Origin: Ascidia mentula
Taxonomy: Eukaryota > Chordata > Ascidiacea > Phlebobranchia > Ascidiidae
Reading direction: 5' to 3'
Assembly (NCBI GenBank): GCA_947561715.1
Contig: OX387205.1
Span: forward strand, 5,089,001 to 5,153,000
DNA length: 64,000 nucleotides
Shown: positions 1 through 13,072 of the stretch, one piece after another
How positions within the stretch are numbered: position 1 is the stretch's first letter
Layout: every line of letters begins with the position of its first letter
The notes under the pieces: generated by a model
What the model was told of the DNA's origin: nothing
The model's input: the letters and a program-made list of their open reading frames with translations, nothing else
The model's database searches: none
Program-made: the position numbers and the translations under genes

Positions 1-137
1 TGCAAATATTTTATTGCGACTCAGCTTAGTATTATTAGTCAAGAGGACTTTACTTTCTAGTTGTAAAATATTTGAAAGGTTACAACATGACATGCGGTCA
101 AGAGTTTATTAAATATTTAACATCCTTTTTACCACAG

Positions 138-3100
138 CTGATGACATACAAAAAGGCAAGAAATCTAATGTGAAGTCAAAAGTAATTTGTCATTCTCCTC
201 AAGTTGTTCTCTCAAACATTGCAAACTCTGGGTCCACCAAAGTTGAACGCATCCCAATCGATGTACCACCAACCATACATATAACGTCCGAAGACAAATC
301 TGTGAACCTAAGCCATGGAAATTACGTTGCTTCAAGTTATAATACAAGTAACATTGCTGGTTCACCTCTTGACCTTTCCTCAACTGCCAAAGTTATCCAC
401 ACAAGCCATGAAAGCTTTGATCAAACTCCATATCCTGAGACATCTGTGAATACTGCCCAAGCTTATAGACAGATAAAGAAAAGTCCGGTGAAGGGATTAT
501 CAAAGGAAGTACCTGGTGAGTTATTAAAAAACGACATTTGTTAAAAAACACCCAGTTCTCCTGACATACATTTGCATGCTAAATCTCTCTATATATTTTC
601 GATTTTTTTACAGTGTCAGAAATGAAAAATAAACTTGTAAAAAAGCGTAAAAAACCTGCAGTAAAAGTTGTGGAGTCTCGATATAACACAACAGGTGTTA
701 AAAAGACAGCTGGACAAAGTTTTGACAGAACTATGTCACAAAAATCAAAGTTGTCCACTTCCAGCTATAAAGCAAGGTATGACAAAGTTTCTGTATTTTG
801 AACGAAAAAAACATGCCCACAAATCAAAACCATTGTAAGGGAAAGTCTTTTTATGGACTTGTTACATAACGTTAACATACATGAACTAATGGTACAGAAC
901 CTTTGAACATATTATTTTAACATTTTCTCTAAAATGTGAAAATCTATAAGTTGTGACCTTGGTGTTATACATCTTGATATACAGTCATTACAGATATAAG
1001 TGGTCTAGGACCTGGAGCATGATATGACCCAAATACTTTCCTTGGAAACATAACGTTTTCTGCAAAAAAACATCTCTAAAATTCCATTTGAACTGTAGAT
1101 CAAGCAAGCCTCCAGCAGCCATAAAATTACATCATGGTGATGCAACCCCCAAAACTAAGACAAGGAAAGAGATACTTATGGAAAAAGCATCAACCCCAAG
1201 TGCTGGATTTAAAACCTTTTTTGAATCCGATGTTTCCCATATTGCTTCAGACAAACATAAAGGTGAGGTCTGAATGTAAATTAGTTACTCAAAAAATATT
1301 TAAAATAGCTCGGTGTTAAACAAAATAATTGCACACGTAATTTATTCTCAAACCAAAAGCAATTAAAAATACTGTAAACACACTAGCATTGACGAGAACA
1401 GACCAGCTTGAAACCAAAACTTAATTTGGAGAAGCTGGCCATAATTACTGAATTAAGTTAGCTGTGGACAAAGATATTCATATGATAAGCAAAGTGGAGT
1501 CAATAATATGAATTGTGTAAGCTGCAGACAAATGGCCATTGTTTCGACCTATAATGTCTCATCAGTGCAGCTGGAGTGACTATCAGACGACTTTGCTGAC
1601 CAAACGGCCACACCAGCTGCACTGATAAGACCTTATAGGTTAAAAAAGTGACCATTTGTATGCAGCTTACACAAAAGATATTAATTTCCAGCTCTTAATA
1701 CCTTTAGTTGTGGTGGAGAATTTTCAAACATCGTGTTGATTTCCCTACAGATGATGTTGTTGCACCAACCAAGGAAGTCCGTGCTAATGTAGATTCTGAC
1801 CATGAGGAATTCACCCAAACCAAACTCGATATATTATACAGTGACTGTCTGCGGGTTGCTTATCTTTGTGGTGCCATGAAGCAAGCACATGAGGAGAAGA
1901 CAAAAAAAGTAAAGATTCGCTTATTTTTAGATTGCAGATTGAAACTTAAAGAAAGTATTTCCATTCAACTGGCATAAATGTTTTTATTTGACTTGAAAGT
2001 CCTGCATAAAACACAGGCATTAAAATTAATTAAATATGCAATATACCTATATGAAAGGTGCACATATATGTATCATATTTATAAATTGGGAGTACTAAAT
2101 TGGGTTTTGATGTGACGATCATGAAAGGATACTTGTTACAGTTTTTTTTTTTCTATGACATTTTGCCAGAGCAATTCTATGTTTTTTATAAAAAAAATAC
2201 TGTAATAACATTATATAAAAGCACTTATCGTAATGTTTTTTTGCTGGAAAATTCCCAGCAGTAAATTTTAACAAGCTATGAACAATTACAATGCTTTAAA
2301 ATTAGAATTATTCATTGTATTTGTACAAAGGGTGTATGGCAAAAAACTTGTGTAATTTTTGGTGTATCTTGTCAAAAGATTTGAAACTGTCAGGCTATAC
2401 ACCAATAACATAAATATTATTCCATATATCAAGAACAAAACTTTTATCTGACCCAAATTTAACAATGTTTTAGGCTCTGGCTGATTTGTCTCTTCTATGT
2501 ACTGGTAATGTGCAGCTACAGAAAGAAGTTGCTGATCTGGAAGAGGAGGTGTTCACTTTGCAACACCTGGAGGAGCTAGAGAGCCATCTGGATACCCAAA
2601 TAACTGCCCTTGGACCAGCTGTAAATAAGTTGTCAGTAACCACAGGTTGTATAGAATGTTTTTTGTTATAAAACTTTTTCATAAAAATTGAAGTTATTAC
2701 AATATTCATAATACCACAGAATTCCGTATATGAGTGGCAAATATTTGTATGCCATGATTGTCGAAGTGGGACAATTCAAGCTAAAAAATGGACGTAATAT
2801 TGTTTACTCTAAAACTGGAAACTAGATTTAAACTAATATTAGATCTACTTTTTCCTTAACTAGTGCACAATAACCGGCATTTTGCTCTTGTTCACCAAAC
2901 TAAAGAATTGAAATTATATGAGCATATGAACCAAGAATGATCAATAAGCTGCTGACAGTGCACATTGTTTCAACCAATTTAATTACTTCTTTCTCTTTCC
3001 AGTGTACATTATCTCGAGAAAATATCACAGTAAATTTGTACTATTAAACTATTTTAGGTAAGTATAAGGAACTGGCCATTAATGTGGATGCTACCAGACA

Positions 3101-3864
3101 TGCCCTGCCATTGAATGGTGTCGTTGTCCCGGACGAAAAACAACTTGAATCGGTTTTAAAAAGATCAAATGAGATATGTGGGGAATTGACCACTCTCACC
3201 CACACACATGTGAGTATAACATGCTGCTGTATATTTTAAAGTGAACGTATGTGGATTCGTTTGTTGATAATTACTTTTTTGTCTCTTTTCTTCTGTTGAA
3301 TGAGGTTAGAGTTGAATGCACCCTTAGTCTAACAGAGCCCATTGCTGGTTTTCCGATATATAGATTTTTATGATGCAAAGTCCATAATTCTGTCTTATTA
3401 TTTTGTGTTATTGTGTTCCTTTGATTACATTTTAGTTAAGATTATCGAAATCACTGGCTGTTAGTTGTTTGACCGGCCTGCATGTGCAAAAATACTGAAA
3501 ATCAGTGGTTTAAGTTACTTGCTGGCAACTTTTACGTAAATTCTAGCAGACAAAACGTTGGTTGTGTAAACCCTACGTTAACTTTTGCCAGAAGGTCGGC
3601 TGTAGCCACAGCAGCGCAATATTTGAGATATTTACTATGTTGAGTTTGTGTACATGCATAATTAAAACTATTCATTTTAAGGTTGACGGTTGTTTGGAGG
3701 CTGCAGAAAAATCCAGAAAACTCGGCGAAACAATAACTGACCTCTCATCCACCCTTGATGACGTAGAAATACTCTCTAAAACTGTGACGTCACTTGCCGT
3801 AAAAGAAACTAGTTTGAAACTTCAGCTCGAAAGTGAAATGAGTTCGATCGACCCCCTCTCTTAG
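138..3864 (+). CDS. HAUS8: HAUS augmin-like complex subunit 8 (5' end outside window)
   Basis: Seven coding exons are visible: 138-515, 614-776, 1099-1262, 1751-1908, 2474-2645, 3058-3209 and 3682-3864. All borders are GT/AG and the phases join. The start codon lies left of the window. The protein begins with a Ser/Thr/Lys-rich basic region holding VVESRY, which matches the VIESRY stretch near the N-terminus of vertebrate HAUS8. A coiled-coil half follows (LQKEVADLEEEV; LQHLEELESHLDTQI), with DATRHALPL aligning to DTTRHELPV of human HAUS8. In the known family, HAUS8 is the microtubule-binding subunit of augmin, which recruits gamma-tubulin to spindle microtubules. The predicted protein ends in SMSSIDPLS-like sequence at 3864. 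An AATAAA lies near 4293. The gene converges on ELOVL-A with about 670 bp between stop codons. The family call rests on remembered motifs, not a search. Confidence 0.82.
1513..1675. mobile_element. Foldback MITE in a HAUS8 intron
   Basis: About 163 bp with long imperfect inverted arms. The left arm (TGTGTAAGCTGCAGACAAATGG, then CAGTGCAGCTGG) is mirrored by the right arm (CCAGCTGCACTG, then CCATTTGTATGCAGCTTACACA). There is no coding capacity. This fits a small non-autonomous DNA transposon in the intron between exons 3 and 4 of the visible HAUS8 gene. The family is not recognised. Confidence 0.65.
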
Positions 3865-4534
3865 TGTTTTGCATATATTCTGCACCTGCTGTTGCCGAAG
3901 AATTATTGCTACTGATTATTTATGCCACATTACTTCAAATATAAGCGACTCTGCTGAGAAGAAGTTTATCTTTTTCACATTTTCAAGTTTATTTTGCTTG
4001 CTGAATAATAAGGAGTCCCAATAGCGATTCAGTAAACTGATTTTCTCAAAAGCAGAAAGGACGGGTTGTTATTTTGCAAGTATATGCTAGTCGTTATTCT
4101 CTATGATTTTTATGACGTTCAAGCTGTTTCCATTGAATGTAAACTTGGGGCTTCGTATTTATACAACTTTATATGAACGTGTTTCAAAAATCAATTCCTG
4201 CAATATTGCGCTTCTGGTGATTTCTTGCAGGTTTGCATTCAATACGAAGAGCCAAGTCCTACACAAACATATTATGTCGTTACAGCGCTTAAATAAAACT
4301 CGGCAGTAAGCAATTTATTTTGTATCTACGTAACTGAAAAGTATTGGTCACGAATTTCTGCACCCATGCACCAGGAATGACTTTTTACGACTATAACAAG
4401 TTGGTTTAATCTAACAACGATAGTACAGAAATAAGTGGTCATATTATCACACTGAAGATCTTAGGGAGTACAAAAACTTTCTATACGAAAGCAGGTGTGG
4501 GAAATGTGTACGGTTACAAATGGTTGTTGAAAAA
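3865..4534. other. Shared 3' region of HAUS8 and ELOVL-A
   Basis: This is convergent 3' untranslated and intergenic sequence. AATAAA on the + strand near 4293 suits HAUS8, and its reverse complement near 4313 suits ELOVL-A. The stretch is repeated in inverted orientation behind ELOVL-C (16102-16820) and partly behind ELOVL-B (11202-11810). That shows the duplicated unit carried both 3' ends. Confidence 0.6.
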
Positions 4535-6774
4535 CTAATTTTGCTTCGTATGTCCGTTCATTGCTTCCCCTTTTTGTAATTCGCCCATTGTTCTCGAAGC
4601 GTAGGCCTTCATGTAGAAATTGAGGAACAGAACTAGAAGACTAATTGCATAACCCAGCATCAGTTTGCACATCCAAGGAGCGTAACCACAGCGAGTCACT
4701 AGACTTTGTACGCAGTAGAAATACAAAACCACGAACTGACTCTGTAAAGAAAATGTTACATTTTACTAACGAGTTTTCTAATTTCCGCGCAAACTTACAA
4801 GTTGGAGTACTGTGATGTACTTTTTCCACCAAAGGTATTTCTGCATATGGGGACCTATTGCAGCTATTCCGTAATACGTGTACATCACCGAATGGACAAA
4901 CGAGTTAATTCCGCCGAAAAGGAAAGCTAAACAAACAACAAATTGAACGCCGACCTATGCCAATATCAATAAACTTTTTGATATATTTCGATTTCGATAT
5001 CGATATCTTGGCAATTTCCACATAAGAATGAAAAGACTACAGAATAGAGACCTGCCGGAACAGAAACTGTTCGGATTCGTTCCGGCACGTCCCTACTGCA
5101 AAACAAAAATAACTGGATTTATGTCAGCAATCTCATAATCCTCTGAAAGTTATCCTGTAAAACGTTTTTGGTGACCGTATAGGGCAAGAACAAAACGGCA
5201 AAATTTTTTCGAGGCATAATATGAATATGTTTTAGGAACCCAATGTAGTGTAATTAAAACTTGTTGTGCAAGATTTCCATAGCTCTTAGAAGATATTAAA
5301 CCAATTCCAATGCCAAAATATCGACGTAAATAGCAAAAAAACACTTACTTTGGCCTCCAGCGCAGTATTTGACTCCCATCCACCAGACAAACAGCATACT
5401 GGTGTGGTGATATACGTGAAGGAACGTAATCTGATTGTACTTTTTCCGCAAAGCAAACATGAAAGTTTCCAATAACTCAACATATTTTGATGCGTAATAC
5501 ACCCAGCAAACGCTTGCCATCTATAAAAATCGTAAGATAATGTGCCTATAGTCACAATGTATTTGACGCCTATACTCAAAACCAATAAATTTGTGCCTAC
5601 ACTGTATTTAGTAACATTTGACGATCAGGTCTTTGCGTTATCTTAATGTCTCTCTTTGCTAATCGTTAGATTTAATATGAAACTTACCCTGAGAGCCAAT
5701 GGTGTTTGAGAAAAGTCAACTGGTTGACAGGTCAAGCTGTATCTCGACAAGTAAGCAGTGTAGAAAAACTATGGACACAAATGGAAACGATTTCCAAACA
5801 AATATACTGACAAGGAATTGAGAGTAAAAACACACCAATGTTGCTGAATTTAAAGCTAAAACTAAACACTTTGGAACATAACTGGCGGTTTTGTAAATCT
5901 TCTATGCAAACAAAATAGCCAATGCAATTGACAAGAATTTCATGCTACAAACGTTTCGATTGTTCTACTACAGTCATTTGTGCATTTAATTTGTTTACTA
6001 TCCTTTGTTTTTTATCACTACCAAAGGCAACACTGTTCGGCTTCTAATCTTAACAATTGCACTTCTTCTACTCCCCCCTTTTCCACTTATCGCAACTTCA
6101 CGGTACCATTTTGCCGGTTCGCCTTTATTTCACACTGAAAATGATTGTTGTACAACAATCGAATCGTTTATTATAGCACAAAATTCTCGACAATTGCATT
6201 GGCTATTTTGTTTGTATTGAAGGTAAACACTAAAGCACTTCCAAAATAATTCTCAACGAGTGATGGACGATTAGCGTCAGTGCGATCTTTTATTTAAAAA
6301 TTTACAGAAACATTAATATCGGCTTGACGCCATCGTCAGTGTCTGGGCTTATTCAAATAGAAGCACTTACTTCAAATGTCATATAACATGACAAGCCCAC
6401 CATCACAGCATTATAAGCCACCAGCATCGGTCTGATGTTAAAGGTGGGCCATTTGGACGTAATGAACCGAACGTTCCAGCAAAAGCTTAAATACAATAAT
6501 GCAGCCGTAACTGGGTTCACGGGACTGTCCACTAACGACCAGTTTTCGGTTCTTGGATCTGTGAAATTCCAAAAATGATTATGCTTTTTGTATGCTGTTT
6601 TGCAGCCTATAAACTTTATGGTATTGCATTTGCGGTACAATGTTCGTTATTGATGGATTTAGAATTTTGCGATATTGTCACAACTTAGGTACTTTAGAAA
6701 AATATTATCTTACCTGCTTTTTCGTAGATCAGTAGTCTGTACACGCTCATAATTTGGTGGACAGCAACACTCAT
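4535..6774 (-). CDS. Very-long-chain fatty acid elongase, copy A (PUFA-type ELOVL)
   Basis: Six exons on the - strand: 6774-6714, 6558-6371, 5768-5688, 5520-5349, 4926-4799 and 4741-4535 (61, 188, 81, 172, 128 and 207 nt), giving 278 residues, the usual length. ELOVL proteins are multi-pass ER membrane condensing enzymes that add two carbons to acyl-CoA. Family motifs are present: KYVELLET (normally KXXEXXDT, with Glu for Asp here), the catalytic histidine box HVYHH (HXXHH), HSVMYTYY (HXXMYXYY) and TVLQLSQ (TXXQXXQ). Gln at -5 and Leu at -1 before the first His (QITFLH) is the pattern known for polyunsaturated-type elongases (ELOVL2/4/5). The C-terminus ends in KQN, not a classic KKXX. The gene looks whole and probably functional. 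It is the inverted partner of copies B and C. Confidence 0.9.
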
Positions 6775-7683
6775 TTTAGCGCCTAATATTTACGAATAAA
6801 ACTATTCCAAAGGCTGGCCTGATAAACACATGTTATACCTGATAAACACACTTTGTTGAGCTGTGACTTAGACCTAACTGCCAAAATATACAGGATGATT
6901 ACAACAAGTGATATAAAAACTTGTCCAAATAGCTTCAACTACAATCTAAAGCAAATTTTTTCCCAGAAGCAACTGTAAATTTGTAAATACGAAATGGAAA
7001 CCATTATATAAACCAACTTACAACCACAAGCTCCTCTATAGTAATAAAGTGGCACTGTGTCATTAGCAGAATCATGCCAACATCGATTTGGTCGATAAAC
7101 ATGCCGATCGGGCGGCGTAATATCTCAGCAACCAGTAGTTGTATCCTAGATACGGCGGCACGACGACAGGGTGGGATTGGTGCTATTTACTTTAGGTCTG
7201 CTAAACACTTGCTGGATAGTACAAGTATGACATGTGGCATGTTTGTTGTATTGTATTTTACTTTCAAAAAGGATTCCATGCAATTCAAATGCGTTTTCAA
7301 GGTAATATCAAATACGGAAGATGGGGCGTATTTTCCATATACATATGTATACATGTGTATATGTATTATAAGGAATTAGATGCAAAAGTCTAAAGGTTAT
7401 CTACATGAATATAGCATTCTTAAATATAACATTGGGATAATGGTTTAATTTGCACAACATAAAACTTAGTTCCTAGTTGCAGTCCGACAAAGACATATTC
7501 CCAAACTTTGAAGCGAACTGTTAGCAGTTCTACAAAGTAATTGGAAAACTCTAAAGGTCGCAAACCCGTATTTATTGATATTGATAATATTGATAATTTC
7601 ATTTTTCCGAAGACAATCGGTCGGGTGTCATCTGGGACACATTATGGTGGTTATTTTTGCACGAAAATAGGTTGCCAACATGA
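6775..7683. other. Upstream region of ELOVL-A, up to repeat R1
   Basis: The first roughly 180 bp (to about 6960) match, in inverted orientation, the 5' flanks of ELOVL-B and ELOVL-C, so the proximal promoter was part of the duplication. From about 7000 to 7683 I see no gene and no match to the other copies. This is the unique spacer at the head-to-head junction. Confidence 0.5.
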
Positions 7684-9245
7684 TATTAGCAAATGCACGT
7701 TGGCGAAGGACGAACGGTCATTAAATCATCCAGGACAGTTTTTTGGGTCATGTTTACACAAAAATAGTTATTTAACAATGTGTATAATGCATCATACAAT
7801 CGGGGACTTCGTACCTTATAATTATATCAACATTATTGGGTCTTGCAGCGCCTGTACAGAGCTGCGAACAGGACATGACGTGACGATGTGTCAGGTTTCT
7901 TGGGCGACTGTTACATGTACTTTTCCCCGGATGGTCAGGCTGGGAACGCCCCCTGAAGGCTTTTGAAACGTTGTGGTAATAAAATACAAGCGGGTGATAT
8001 TCATGTCGAATAAAACAATAAGAATATAATACGTTGGTTGTAATCAATATTGTACAGATTGATTTGAGAACATTTTTTATTTAGGCTTTTTGTTTTTGTA
8101 ATTTTTTGGGCGTAACAAAACGTTAGTGTGATGGTAATTGATGTAATGGAAACATTTTGATAATAATAAACGGAAACGGTGTTGGTGGGTTATAATACGT
8201 CACATATTAATGTTGTTACAGGGAAATGACACGATAATATCATGAGTATAAAGTTATTGTTATAGGGTACTTCATGCAGTAGAAACACAAACCAATAATA
8301 GCTGGAGGTTGGAGATCCGTCTGTTGTGACAAGGTTGGTTAACTACGCAATAGGCTGTGGTGTTTGGTCATTGTCATTTTGTAAACTTGGGTAAAGTGCA
8401 TTTGCAGGGTCACCTCGGTCTAATGGGAAAGTGATACCTCTGGTGGGTCTTGTGGTTTGGTCCTATGAAAAGGATTTTAAAAAAACTGAATTGGTTTGGT
8501 ATATAACATCTTGCAACCTATATTCTGTCTATAGTGACTATGTATTGATATTTTTGTCAATGGTGTAGGTTGTCGCAGTAGTATTCAAGCAATTGGCATG
8601 ACAGGCAGGATCGACCCACTGCGCAGGTCCTTGCTTGGCGACCACAGCTAACGTATCGCGATCATGTGAGGTTTTTAGGTTTCACAGCCCAGGCAAAGCA
8701 GCCAAGCTGGATCAGCCACTTTTTCCTGACAATTCAGAGCAAGATTTGAAAATCAAGCTCCCGGTGAGGTTTGAGCTCACGACCCTGGGCTAACCGGGCC
8801 CAACGCTTCACCAACTGAGCTACAGGAGCTTAGTGGTTTCCCGTGGTATATTGTGGCCAAGGTACACTGGTGCGCAAGCGCACAACTTGCCAGGCAACCT
8901 TCACTGTATCTGATACGGTGGCAGAGATCCCCTATACGTCTTTGTGAAAAATGCGTTTGTCGTATTGCAACTTAGAACTAAGTTTTCTGTTGTTCCCATT
9001 AAACCATTATTCCAGTGTTATATTTAAGAAAGTTTTACATGTAAAGTACGTGCAGATATCAAGGCCCACCTAACAAACGTTTGCCTATAACTAAAAAAAA
9101 ATGGTAACAAATTTGGCATGATAGTAGAAGAGGTTGATATTAAACAACAAACTGTCAGAAAGGTTTTCTGTTTTGTTTTGATGAATTGTCCGTTTGAAAC
9201 AAACAGTTTTTGCGGGCGTGAAAATCTTTTTTCATTTTAATAAAA
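7684..9245 (+). repeat. Repeat R1, 5' flank of ELOVL-B
   Basis: About 1.56 kb that matches R2 (11814-13710) nearly base for base once the 334-bp insertion in R2 is removed. Its first roughly 220 bp also occur in inverted orientation as R3 near 19372-19566. It holds a tRNA-like stretch at 8757-8829. Open frames in it are short and not recognisable as proteins. R1 plus ELOVL-B forms one tandem unit, and R2 plus ELOVL-C the next. Confidence 0.8.
8757..8829 (-). repeat. tRNA-like sequence in R1 (SINE head or tRNA pseudogene)
   Basis: On the - strand 73 nt fold as a near cloverleaf: acceptor GCTCCTG with CGGGAGC, A-box-like TAGCTCAGTTGG, anticodon stem TGGGC with GCCCA, and T arm GTGAG-CTCAAAC-CTCAC that doubles as a B box. 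The anticodon loop CCGGTTA lacks the invariant U33 and there is an extra base before the stem, so a working tRNA is unlikely. The D stem is weaker here than in the R2 copy. It is best read as a tRNA-derived SINE head. If it were a tRNA, the anticodon would be GGT (Thr). Confidence 0.55.
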
Positions 9246-9615
9246 AAAAGCAAATAAAAAAATATTTTAACCCAGGATTTCCTAGGCGCGAATCCCGATC
9301 AGGATTTCTTCTTGGTATATGGGTAGGGCGCTTGACTAATGCTGCCAATTATCCGCCCATATACATATTTTTTGCTATTGATATTGATTTGATGAAAAGT
9401 CCCCGTGATGATCATTTCGTATAACTCCACAGTTGCTTCTGGGATAAAATTTGCTTTAGATTGTAATTGAAGCTAATTGGACAAGTTTGACTATTACTTG
9501 TTGTAATCATCCTGTATATTTTGGCAGTTAGGTCTAAGTCATAGCTCAACAGTTTAACAAGTGTTTATCAGGCCAGCCTTTGGAATAGTTTTATTCAAAA
9601 ACATTAGGCACTAAA
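9246..9615. other. Unique spacer and proximal 5' flank of ELOVL-B
   Basis: 9246-9420 does not match the spacer before ELOVL-C (13711-14100), so the two tandem units differ here. From about 9440 to 9615 the sequence matches the flanks of copies A and C and should hold the core promoter and 5' UTR. No gene is seen. Confidence 0.45.
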
Positions 9616-11201
9616 ATGAGTGTTATTGTCCAGCAAATTATGAGCGTATACAGACTAGTGATCTACGAAAAAGCAGGTAAGATAATATTTATTTTTTAAG
9701 TAGTTAACCTGTGACAATATCGCAAAATGCTAAAACCATCAATAACGAACATTGTACCACAAATACAATACCATATAGTTTATAGGCTGCACAACAGCAT
9801 ACAAAAAGCATAATCATATTTTGAATTTCACAGATCCAAGAACCGAAAACTGGACGTTAGTGAACAGTCCCATGAACCCAGTTACGGCTGCATTATTGTA
9901 TTTAAGCTTTTGCTGGAACGTTCGGTTCATTACCTCTAAATGGCCCACCTTTAACATCAGACCGATGCTTATGGCTTATAATGCTGTGATGGTTGGCTTG
10001 TCATGTTATATGACTTTTGAAGTAAGTGCTTCTATTTGAATGATCACAGAAACTGACGATGCAGTCAAGCCGAAATTAATATTTCTGTACATATTTTTTT
10101 TAAAAAAAGATCACGCTGACGCGTAATCGTCCATCACTTTTTTAGAGTTCTTTTGGAAGTGCTTCGGTGTTTATATCTATTCGATACCAAAGTGTTTAGT
10201 TTTAGCTTTAAACTAAGCAACATTTGTTTATTTGTCTCAATTCCTTGCCAGTGTATATTTCGGAATACGTTTTCATATTTGTCCATAGTTTTTCTACACT
10301 GCTTACTTGTCGAGATACAGCTGGACCTGTCAACCAGTTGACTTTTCTCAAACACCATTGGCTCTCAGGGTAAGTTTCATATTAAATCTAACGATTAGCA
10401 AAGAGAGACATTAAGATCACACAAAAACCTGAATTTCAAATTTTTAGTATGTAGGCAGCACACATAATGTGACTATAGGCTCATTATCTTACGATTTTTA
10501 TAGATGGCAAGCGTTTGCTGGGTGTATTACGCATCAAAATATGTTGAGTTATTGGAAACGTTCATGTTTGCTTTGCGGAAAAAGTATAATCAGATTACGA
10601 TCCTTCACGTATATCACCACACCAGTATGCTGTTTGTCTGGTGGATGGGAGTCAAATACTGCGCTGGAGGCCAAAGTAAGTGTGTTTTTTGCTATTTATG
10701 TCATCCCTATTCTTTGACTGAGGTCGAAATGTAAGATAAAAAGCTTATTTAAGCAACCTTAGGTCAGCACACTTCAATGTTCCTCTTTGTGTTTTATTCT
10801 TAGGTTCCTTTTTCGGCGGAATTAACTCGTTTGTCCATTCGGTGATGTACACGTATTACGGAATAGCTGCAATAGGTCCCCATATGCAGAAATACCTTTG
10901 GTGGAAAAAGTTCATCACAGTTCTCCAACTTGTGAGTTTTGCAAGGGAAGATTTACAAAACATCCGTTTGTAAAATATAACATTTTCTTCACAGTGTCAG
11001 TTCGTGGCTTTGTATTTCTACTGCGTACAAAGTCTAGTGGGTGGCTGTGATTTCAATCCTTGGATGTGCAAACTGATGCTAGGTTATGCAATTAGTCTTC
11101 TAGTTCTATTCCTCAATTTCTACATGAAGACCTACGCTTCGAGAACAATGGGCGAATTACAAAAAGGGGAAGCAATGAACGGACATACGAAGCAAAATTA
11201 G
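9616..11201 (+). CDS. Very-long-chain fatty acid elongase, copy B
   Basis: Six exons: 9616-9676, 9834-10021, 10289-10369, 10504-10675, 10804-10931 and 10995-11201, with the same lengths as copies A and C, giving 278 residues. The HXXHH box is HVYHH, preceded by QITIL (Ile where A and C have Phe). [16 protein letters not shown] and TVLQLCQ are all present. Intron 4 is shorter than in C. The last exon reads [10 protein letters not shown] where A has [10 protein letters not shown]. Start codon, splice sites and stop are all intact. The gene probably duplicates the membrane-bound condensing step of acyl-chain elongation, perhaps with shifted chain-length preference or expression. The downstream flank matches A and C to about 11810, where it runs into R2. 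Confidence 0.9.
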
Positions 11202-12892
11202 TTTTTCAACAACCATTTGTAACCGCACATATGATACGTCTACACCTGCTTTCGTATAAAGGAATTTTGTACTTCCATGATCTCTATTGCAATTCCACGG
11301 CCACTCATTTCTGGACTATCGTAGTTAGATTAAACCAAGTAGATATTGTCGACAAGTAAACATGTTTTCTGGCGCATGGCCTGCAAAAATTCGTGACCAA
11401 TTTACAGAGACGTAGATACAAAAAAAAATTGCCTACGGTCGAGCTTTGTTGAGGCTCGAACAAAGGAAAATGTTGGTGTAGGACTTGGCTCTTCGTATTG
11501 AATGCAATCCTGCAAGAAATCACCAGAAGCGCATTATTGCAGGAATTGATTTTTGAAATACATTCATATAAAGTTGTATAAATTTGTAGCCCCAAGTTTA
11601 CATTCATCAAGGCACACTATTTTTTGTGCATCGTGGGCTGCGAGCACTGTGATCCAACAATGGGAACAGCTTGAACATCACAAAGGGAATAACGACTAGC
11701 CTATACTTGCAAAATCATAACCCATCCTTTCTGCTTTTGATGAAAATCAGTTTACTGGCTCGCTATTTGGACAATTTATTGTTTAGCAAGCAAAATAAAT
11801 TTGAAAAAAAAATATTTATTAGCAAATCCACGTTGGCGAAGGACAAACGGTCGTTAAATCATCCAGGACAGTTTTTTGGGTCATGTTTACACAAAAATAG
11901 GTATTTAACAATGTGTATAATGCATCATACAATCGGGGACTTCGTACCTTATAATTATATCAACATTATTGGGTCTTGCAGCGCCTGTACAGAGCTGCGA
12001 ACAGGACATGACGTGACGATGTGTCAGGTTTCTATTGGGCGACTGTTACATGTACTTTTCCCTGGATGGTCAGGCTGGGAACGCCGCCTGAAGGCTTTTG
12101 AAACGTTGTGGTAATAAAATACAAGCGGGTGATATTCATGTCGAATAAAACAATAAGAATATAACACGTTGGTTGTAATCAATATTGTACAGATTGATTT
12201 GAGAACATTTTTTATTTAGGCTTTTTGTTTTTGTAATTTTTTGGGCGTAACAAAACGTTAGTGTGATGGTAATTGATGTAATGAAAACATTTTGATAATA
12301 ATAAACGGAAACGGTGTTGGTGGGTAATAATACGTCACAAATTAATGTTGTTATAGGGAAATGACACGATAATATCATGAGTATAAAATTATTGATTTAG
12401 GGTACTTCATGCAGTAGAAACACAAACCGATAACAGCTGGAGGTTGGAGATCCGTCTGTTGTGACAAGGTTGGTTAACTACGAAATAGGCTGTGGTGTTT
12501 GGTCATTGTCATTTTGTAAACTTGGGTAAAGTGCATTTGCAGGGTTACCTCGGTCTAATGGGAAAGTGATACCTCTGGAGGGTCTTGTGGTTTGGTCCTA
12601 TGAAAAGGATTTTAAAAAAACTGAATTGGTTTGGTATATAACATCTTGCAACCTTTATTCTGTCTATAGTGACTATGTATTGATATTTTTGTCAATGGTG
12701 TAGGTTGTCGCAGTAGTATTCAAGCAATTGGCATGACAGGCAGGATCGCCCCACTGCGCAGGTCCTTGCTTGGTGACCACAGCTAACGTATCGCGATTAG
12801 GTGAGGTTTTTAGGTTTCACAGCCCAGACAAAGCAGCCCAGCTGGATCAGCCACTTTTTCCTGACAATTCAGAGCAAGATTTGAAAAATCAA

Positions 12893-12965
12893 GCTCCCGG
12901 TGAGGTTTGAGCTCACGACCCTGGGCTAACCGGGCCCAACGCTCTACCAACTGAGCTACAGGAGC
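12893..12965 (-). repeat. tRNA-like sequence in R2
   Basis: The R2 partner of the stretch at 8757-8829. It keeps a perfect D stem (GCTC with GAGC), a 7-bp acceptor with one G-T pair, and a 5-bp T stem. The anticodon loop has the same fault (no U33), so it is again best read as the Pol III promoter head of a SINE. Confidence 0.55.
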
Positions 12966-13072
12966 TTAATGGTTTCCCGTGGTATATTGTGGCCAAGGTA
13001 CACTGGTGCGCAAGCGCACAACTTGCCAGGCAACCTTCACTGTATCTGATACGGTGGTAGAGATCCCTACGT

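Noticed and set aside
7541-7966. 141-codon frame at the start of R1 and a similar one in R2
   Set aside because: The frames differ between R1, R2 and R3 at small changes, show no domain, and belong to a repeat. They are not a conserved protein.
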